64,000 nt of DNA from Hyaloperonospora brassicae (lineage: Eukaryota > Oomycota > Peronosporomycetes > Peronosporales > Peronosporaceae): assembly GCA_947650285.1 (NCBI GenBank), contig CANTFL010000188.1, positions 116,635 through 180,634 on the forward strand, in the 5' to 3' direction. Positions within the stretch are counted from its first letter, which is position 1; every line of letters begins with the position of its first letter. Below are positions 59,552-64,000 of this stretch, piece after piece. Under the pieces are notes generated by a model. It searched no databases, was not told the origin of the DNA, and worked only from the letters and a program-made list of their open reading frames with translations. Position numbers and translations under genes: made by a program.

Positions 59552-59992
59552 TGAAACGGGATAGCCCGTTACATGAAATCGCCATTAAGGAGAAAATGAC
59601 AATAAAGAATATTACGTTGAATATTCTTTTGAGAATATCACCAAGTATATTGATATTGTTGCATGACCGAATGGTCTACTCATCGGTTGATATTGCGATG
59701 GCATCAACCCACCAATTGCTGCGAGACGCGCGCAATGGGTGGTGCGTAGACGTCATCATACGTTTAGTTAGATTAATATATCTAAGTCAGGACAAACAGA
59801 GAAACAAGAGTGATAGGACTTAATTGTATTAAATAACAGTTCTACTTTTACCACGACTAGAGTATTCACCTTAGTCGTTACCTTCCACTGCGTAAGTGTT
59901 TACACCTAGCTGGGCACTGACCTTCACTGTTGTCAGTGAAAGGTTAACTCCGTACTGGTAGTCCAGTACGTAGCCGTCGGTGCCCCGTTACA
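59552..59992 (+). mobile_element. Solo Ty3/gypsy LTR (441 bp) with target duplication
   Basis: It runs from TGAAACGGGATAGCCCGTTACA to CGTCGGTGCCCCGTTACA and is flanked on both sides by GCTAT (59547-59551 and 59993-59997). The interior is related to, but clearly distinct from, the 391-bp LTRs: same hairpin positions, GCGCGCAATGGGTGG, AACAGTTCTACTTTTACC. No internal region remains, so it arose by LTR-LTR recombination. Confidence 0.92.
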
Positions 59993-60420
59993 GCTATGAC
60001 ATCGATTAAAGTAGGGGCGTATGATGTGACAATCAAGACAATGTGACAAAAGTGCAAAATGATTGCATTCGGTTATGCACACGCAGTCGTTGTCGTGATC
60101 GGAAAGCGAAGCACATGTCTGAGGACGAGCGCAAAATCTACAATACGCTACAAGTCACCACCGATGCGCTGAAAAGAAAATACGCGGTACGTACCTGCGC
60201 AATGAACATTTACTGCTGTGTCAAATTCGATGCCTTCCTTGCTTTATTGGAGGTCAAAAGCCCCAAAGTTCTACTCGCACTCAACTTGCTGGAAGGCCAG
60301 CTTAAAAGCATCCATGAATCGTCAAAACTTGCAGCAATTGGTCTGCTCCGTCTTCCTCGTTAACGGATCTCCACCTTTTTGCGGATGTACCTCTAATTCA
60401 CAAATCAATCGTACGTTTAA
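59993..60420. other. Intergenic with a short coding-like segment
   Basis: The plus frame 60043-60363 reads SEDERKIYNTLQVTTDALKRKYA and is followed by a GTACGTAC donor-like site at 60187. It has no recognisable family and no clear partner exon; it might be the end of a decayed gene. Confidence 0.25.
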
Positions 60421-61068
60421 CAACAACCTGATTACATCCTTGTCATCTCAGCTGTCGGCGTAGCCATATTGAGCTCGGTAAGTCTGAAAGTGGTCGCCGA
60501 GTTCACAGTGTCTACAAGCGCTCCAGCAACAGCAGGCGTGCGGGCTGAGCAAACGGCGCTTCTTGCTACAGAGGACTCGTACAAACACTATGGACCGAAC
60601 GCAGCGCCACCAAAGTTGTTGGTGAACACTGTGATTCCGAAGTCGGCAGGCGCCAAATATGGCTTTAACGGCGTTGAGGGTGGTCTCCACGCCGCGGCAC
60701 CGGCCATCAGCAAGCAGTATCACATTCGTGAACAAGGCTTGTTGGTGGTAGAAGACCTTGCTGGGAGCCGCTTTATCAACTGGATTCCTCGACAGATCCT
60801 GGAGGTTATCATTCGGTACCGCGCCAAAGAGCTTCTTATTGCTGAGAGTGACCTTGCGCGTCTCGAAGCGTACGACCGTTTGCGACTGAAAGGATCGGAC
60901 CAAAAGAATCCAAACACACTCAGCCACTGGCCACAACTTTCCACAAAGAATCGACTTTTCCCCGACCGCAGCATCCTTAACATCTTGTCCCCCTTGAATG
61001 AGCATCATGTGAAAAACATGCTCGGGATGAAGGCCCTTCAGTTCACGACTTCGACTATTGAGCTTTAA
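60421..61068 (+). pseudogene. Secreted-type ORF without a start codon, unknown
   Basis: The frame is open from just after a TAA at 60418-60420 to a TAA at 61066-61068 (215 codons) with no ATG near its beginning. It opens with a strong hydrophobic segment (DYILVISAVGVAILSSVSLK) that looks like a signal peptide, then an Ala/Thr-rich region, YGFNGVEGGLHAAAP, EDLAGSRFINWIPRQILEV and SILNILSPLNEHHVKNMLG. There is no RXLR or EER. A GTAAGT right after the hydrophobic part (60478) could be a splice donor. Either the first exon lies upstream, or the start codon was lost. It converges on, and overlaps by 14 bp, the effector gene on the other strand. Family unknown. Confidence 0.45.
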
Positions 61069-62374
61069 GGAACAAAATACGACAATCCTTCAATAATCTC
61101 AGCAAACTCACGGCAAGTTGTTCTCTTTTTGCAGACTCAACGGTTCGAAGCATCTTTAGAAAATTTTCCACGTCATTTTTGTTGCTGCTTTCCGAAAGCT
61201 TTTCGATGAAAAACATGTTAGGGCCGAAGGTGAGACTCGCTTTAAAGTTCAAAGGCTGTCTCGATCTGCTGTACGGCTGATCAGACCATTTCGAGTCGAA
61301 CTCATCAATATAGTCGAACCACACGCTGAGTTCTCTGTAGATAGCAGGCCACTTTATTGGGTCTCCAATGCCTAATTCACGAATTTTCTTTGCGACGGGT
61401 AGCATTTCGTAGACGTCATAAGGTTCCACACACAACTTCTTCCACATCGGAACCATGAGCTTCACGGTTTCAGGGTGGGCCGCGGCAAGCTCTCTCTGCC
61501 AACCATAAACAGTCTCCCCCGTAACCCACCCTCGAACATAAGCAAAGATTTCCGTCGCCTCGTCCAGTCCCCTCTTGTCCGCCAGAAATGTAGCTACAGA
61601 TTCGCTGTCGTATGCCTCCAAAGGATTCCTTTCGTTGAACGCCAAAACAAACTCTAGCCACGATTCTAGTCCAGCTCTAACAATGCGCCACTCCTTTTGT
61701 TTGCTGACGTCACCTGTAAGTCTTGGCATCGATGAGATAGGCATCAATTGATAGACTTTGTCAGGCCTCACTTTTGATTTAATCCAGAACCTGGCCATCA
61801 TATCCAAGGATTTTTTGTCTCTCGCGGCCATAGCCCTTATTAAGCCCTCCACGCGCTCTTTCCATGCTTGACGGCGTCGAATTCGAGCCAAAGATTGTAT
61901 CAGCATCATCTTGTTTTTCAGTATCGTCACTAAGTGTTCGACGACCTCATCGTCTTCCATGTGGTGGCCCTCGGAAATGTGCGCGTCGACACACTTAAAC
62001 CATTGAATTAGCCTTTCATCAATTTCCCGTTCACTCAACAATGAGTGAATCTTGATGTACTTCAAAAACGCGAGTGGGTGTTTGTTCGCCACCATTTTCG
62101 CTTTCATAGGCACTTCTTCAACTGCATCGGCCACCCGTGACAGAAAGCCTGTCAATCCCCTGTCCTCGTCGATCCAATCGGCTGTTTCCACTGCATGTAT
62201 AGCTGGATGCACGTGCTCCGGCGCGACAGACGTGTTCGACTCCACACGAAGAGGAACTGTGGAAAAGCTGTGAGCGCCATTCATGGCCTTGTTACTACTT
62301 GCAGATGTTGAATCCGTAAGTTGCCACAAGAAGACGACCAGGACCGCGAACAAACAAATGGGCAGACGCATCAT
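61055..62374 (-). CDS. Secreted LWY-repeat effector candidate without RXLR
   Basis: 439 residues from ATG 62374 to TAG 61055. The signal peptide MMRLPICLFAVLVVFLWQLTDSTSA is clear. No RXLR is found; an acidic DEDRGLTGF (~68-76) stands roughly where dEER would be. Three helical units follow: one around LIQWFKCVDAH to FWIKSKVRPDKVYQLMPIS, one from LESWLEFVLAFNER to MWKKLCVEPYDVYEMLPVA, and one from LSVWFDYIDEFDSKW to the end. The recurring xW…(P)D/YxVYxxLPx end of each unit is the same as in the 47522-48901 protein, so the two are related effectors. It would be secreted and probably act in host tissue; the target is unknown. The ORF is intact. Confidence 0.8.
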   Translation of the reverse strand: MMRLPICLFAVLVVFLWQLTDSTSASSNKAMNGAHSFSTVPLRVESNTSVAPEHVHPAIHAVETADWIDEDRGLTGFLSRVADAVEEVPMKAKMVANKHPLAFLKYIKIHSLLSEREIDERLIQWFKCVDAHISEGHHMEDDEVVEHLVTILKNKMMLIQSLARIRRRQAWKERVEGLIRAMAARDKKSLDMMARFWIKSKVRPDKVYQLMPISSMPRLTGDVSKQKEWRIVRAGLESWLEFVLAFNERNPLEAYDSESVATFLADKRGLDEATEIFAYVRGWVTGETVYGWQRELAAAHPETVKLMVPMWKKLCVEPYDVYEMLPVAKKIRELGIGDPIKWPAIYRELSVWFDYIDEFDSKWSDQPYSRSRQPLNFKASLTFGPNMFFIEKLSESSNKNDVENFLKMLRTVESAKREQLAVSLLRLLKDCRILFLKAQ

Positions 62375-63464
62375 CGTGTTCAGTGGTGCTGCGCAGTTTG
62401 CTCAATTATCAGTAATCCCTTGTGGTCGCAGCGTGTGCACCAGGCAGGCGTCGACCAGCTCTTCCCGTCTGGTGGACTGTGCCACAAGATCTGTATGGTA
62501 TAAACACACAATCATAGATATGTTAACAGAATCAGGCCTCGACTCGTAAGAGGGAGACCCCAGATGGTCTGCTTTCTGCTCTTGCTAAATTTTGCTTTTG
62601 TGTAGTTTTACTTGACCGCAAGCAAAGTGCAAAGCAAAAGAACTGGGATCACAGTATGCCACGTACATGTGCGTCTTTGGCCGGCGACTTACGGTGAGCG
62701 CAATCACCACCCGTTGGGCCGGTCAGCTCTGGTAAAAAGGCACAAGTGTGCGGAAGTAAAACCAGAGTGGATCAGTGTCTTGCGGGAGGAACCAACGGCT
62801 GGACCTTTCTATTTTGTCATGTTTTAGCGTAAACGACAGCTATGCGTTTCTGTTTCGCTACGTTTTAGCTAAAACGTAGCAGACCGGGAAGGCAAAGCCA
62901 TCAATTTCTCCCGCACAACACTTGTCGGCTCTGCAGTGATTCCAAGAACTCTGGCGGTAGGGTTCCATCCTCCGATCGTGGAGTACCGGATTTCAACGAT
63001 TGATTAAAGTCGGAAAGTGTAGCCAGAAGTAATCATCGACTCGGTTGGGATGTAGAACAGTAATCGCCCGACGCCATCTTAGGTGGCGCAAACGGATACG
63101 GAGCGTTTACTAGTGGGGCTACAAGGGACGGAGTGGACCATTTCGTCTAGACCGTGCGCAATAATGTGTACGATGATGCCAAGAAAAGTGCGGCCGGACG
63201 TTGGACAGTACTGGTCGCTCAAGGGTGATCCGTGATCCGGCGGAAAGAAACCTCAAGTAGTGGTGCAGCCGAAGTGCAACACCATAACGTTCAAGCCCAA
63301 GGATATTTCGTCCACTGTGCTGGTCAAGATGAGCGTTCGCGATCCCGTACAAGACCTCATCGGTAGTTATCCACCGCTCATTGGATTTGTAGTCGAATCT
63401 TCATGTAATCGGTCTTCACCTTCTTCCAATCTGCTTTCCAATCTCTAGCTGTCGCTATCGATTG
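62375..63464. other. Intergenic up to the next retroelement
   Basis: The effector promoter region is followed by short ORFs only (62612-62827 plus, 63119-63352 minus, 63260-63448 plus). None is recognised. It contains the palindrome listed separately. Confidence 0.3.
62857..62880. repeat. Perfect 24-bp palindrome
   Basis: GCTACGTTTTAG is followed without a spacer by CTAAAACGTAGC. This is an exact palindrome of two 12-bp arms with no loop, preceded by partial copies of the same TTTTAGCGT and TTTCGCTACG words. Confidence 0.9.
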
Positions 63465-63858
63465 TGTAACTGGGCAGCCCGTTACATGGAAGTGTCACTT
63501 TATAAGAAAGTGACAACAAAGAATATTAACTTGAATATTCTTTGAACAATATCACCGATAATTGTGATATTGGTGAAGCGACCAAAGGGTCCGCTCATTG
63601 GTTGATATCTTGATGATTTCAACCCACCAATCGCCGCAGGACGCGCGCAATGAGTGGTGACGAAACGTCACCATACACTCAGTTATATTAACATAATAAA
63701 GTCAGGTGAAACAGAGAGACAGTAGCAAAAAGACTTAATTATATTAATACAACAGTTTTACTTTTCCCTACCCTACGCTTCCTCGTTCGCCTCGTGTACG
63801 TCTGTCGGGGCACCCATAGCCCTTGCGTTAATTTCACGCTAGGGTGTGCCCCGTTACA
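63465..63858 (+). repeat. 5' LTR of a second Ty3/gypsy copy
   Basis: 394 bp, TGTAACTGGGCAGCC to GTGTGCCCCGTTACA. It is closely related to the 391-bp LTRs but in plus orientation, followed by the same CC-TGGTAGCACTTTG primer-binding site (63861-63873). The 5-bp left flank is GATTG; the other flank is outside the window. Confidence 0.93.
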
Positions 63859-63903
63859 CCTGGTAGCACTTTGTAGTCCTTCCAAGGACCACAACATCCA
63901 ACA

Positions 63904-64000
63904 TGAACATGTTGGATGACGAAGAAACCTTTCACGCCACGCGTGAAGGGTTTACCCATTTGAGTGACATCGAATGGAGTGCGGTAGAACGAATGAGTTC
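63904..64000 (+). CDS. Gag start of the second Ty3/gypsy copy (partial)
   Basis: ATG at 63904, 45 bp after the LTR. It reads MNMLDDEETFHATREGFTHL and onward to the window edge with two amino-acid differences (D for E, S for G) from the gag at 45812. There is no stop in the 32 codons visible. Confidence 0.92.

Noticed and set aside
60448..61008. 186-codon minus ORF
   Set aside because: Shadow of the plus-strand secreted-type ORF, Cys/Arg-rich without domain.

Overview
The window looks like nuclear DNA of an oomycete, most likely a plant-pathogenic peronosporalean (Phytophthora or a downy-mildew relative). The grounds are: two secreted WY/LWY-type effector-like proteins, Ty3/gypsy chromoviral retrotransposons whose Gag/Pol resembles those of Phytophthora, compact eukaryotic genes with 60-180 bp GT-AG introns, and a GC-rich genic part next to an AT-rich repeat part. 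The species cannot be named from this sequence.

Layout. (1) 1-10 kb: conserved housekeeping genes, all on the minus strand: a GSK3-type kinase (partial), a large DEAH-box helicase of the DHX29 kind, and a small membrane protein. (2) 10-28 kb: gene-poor. It has one poorly resolved, possibly decayed multi-exon locus (10.4-12.6 kb), two small GC-rich acidic genes of unknown function (22.9 and 24.6 kb), simple repeats and perfect hairpins. (3) 28-47 kb: AT-rich repeat block. It holds a 930-bp foldback-like element, decayed LTRs, unidentified AT-rich ORF remnants, a 58-bp tandem duplication, and an old Ty3/gypsy copy whose 5' LTR was split by a younger, structurally complete Ty3/gypsy chromovirus (38264-46247, 391-bp LTRs, target duplication TGAAG). 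(4) 47-63 kb: a mixed region with two LWY effectors, a secreted-type ORF with no ATG, an 11-exon LRR receptor-like kinase divergent from PEX7, a second copy of the foldback family, a solo LTR with target duplication GCTAT, and at the right edge the 5' LTR and gag start of another Ty3/gypsy copy.

The most unusual object is inside the young retrotransposon. Besides gag, protease, RT, RNase H, integrase and a chromodomain on the minus strand, it carries a long ORF on the opposite strand (38789-40392). That ORF overlaps the integrase C-terminal linker and the chromodomain by about 630 bp. One single-base lesion near 40258 would explain the frame break in both overlapping ORFs, which suggests that both strands were coding. 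The element also has a canonical -1 slippery heptamer at the gag/pro junction and five consecutive hairpins at its U3 end. Three in-frame stops and frame breaks leave this copy unable to make intact proteins.

How the genes relate: the housekeeping genes share no pathway. The two effectors and the secreted-type ORF sit within or beside the repeat block, as expected for a two-speed genome in which fast-evolving host-interaction genes lie in transposon-rich DNA.
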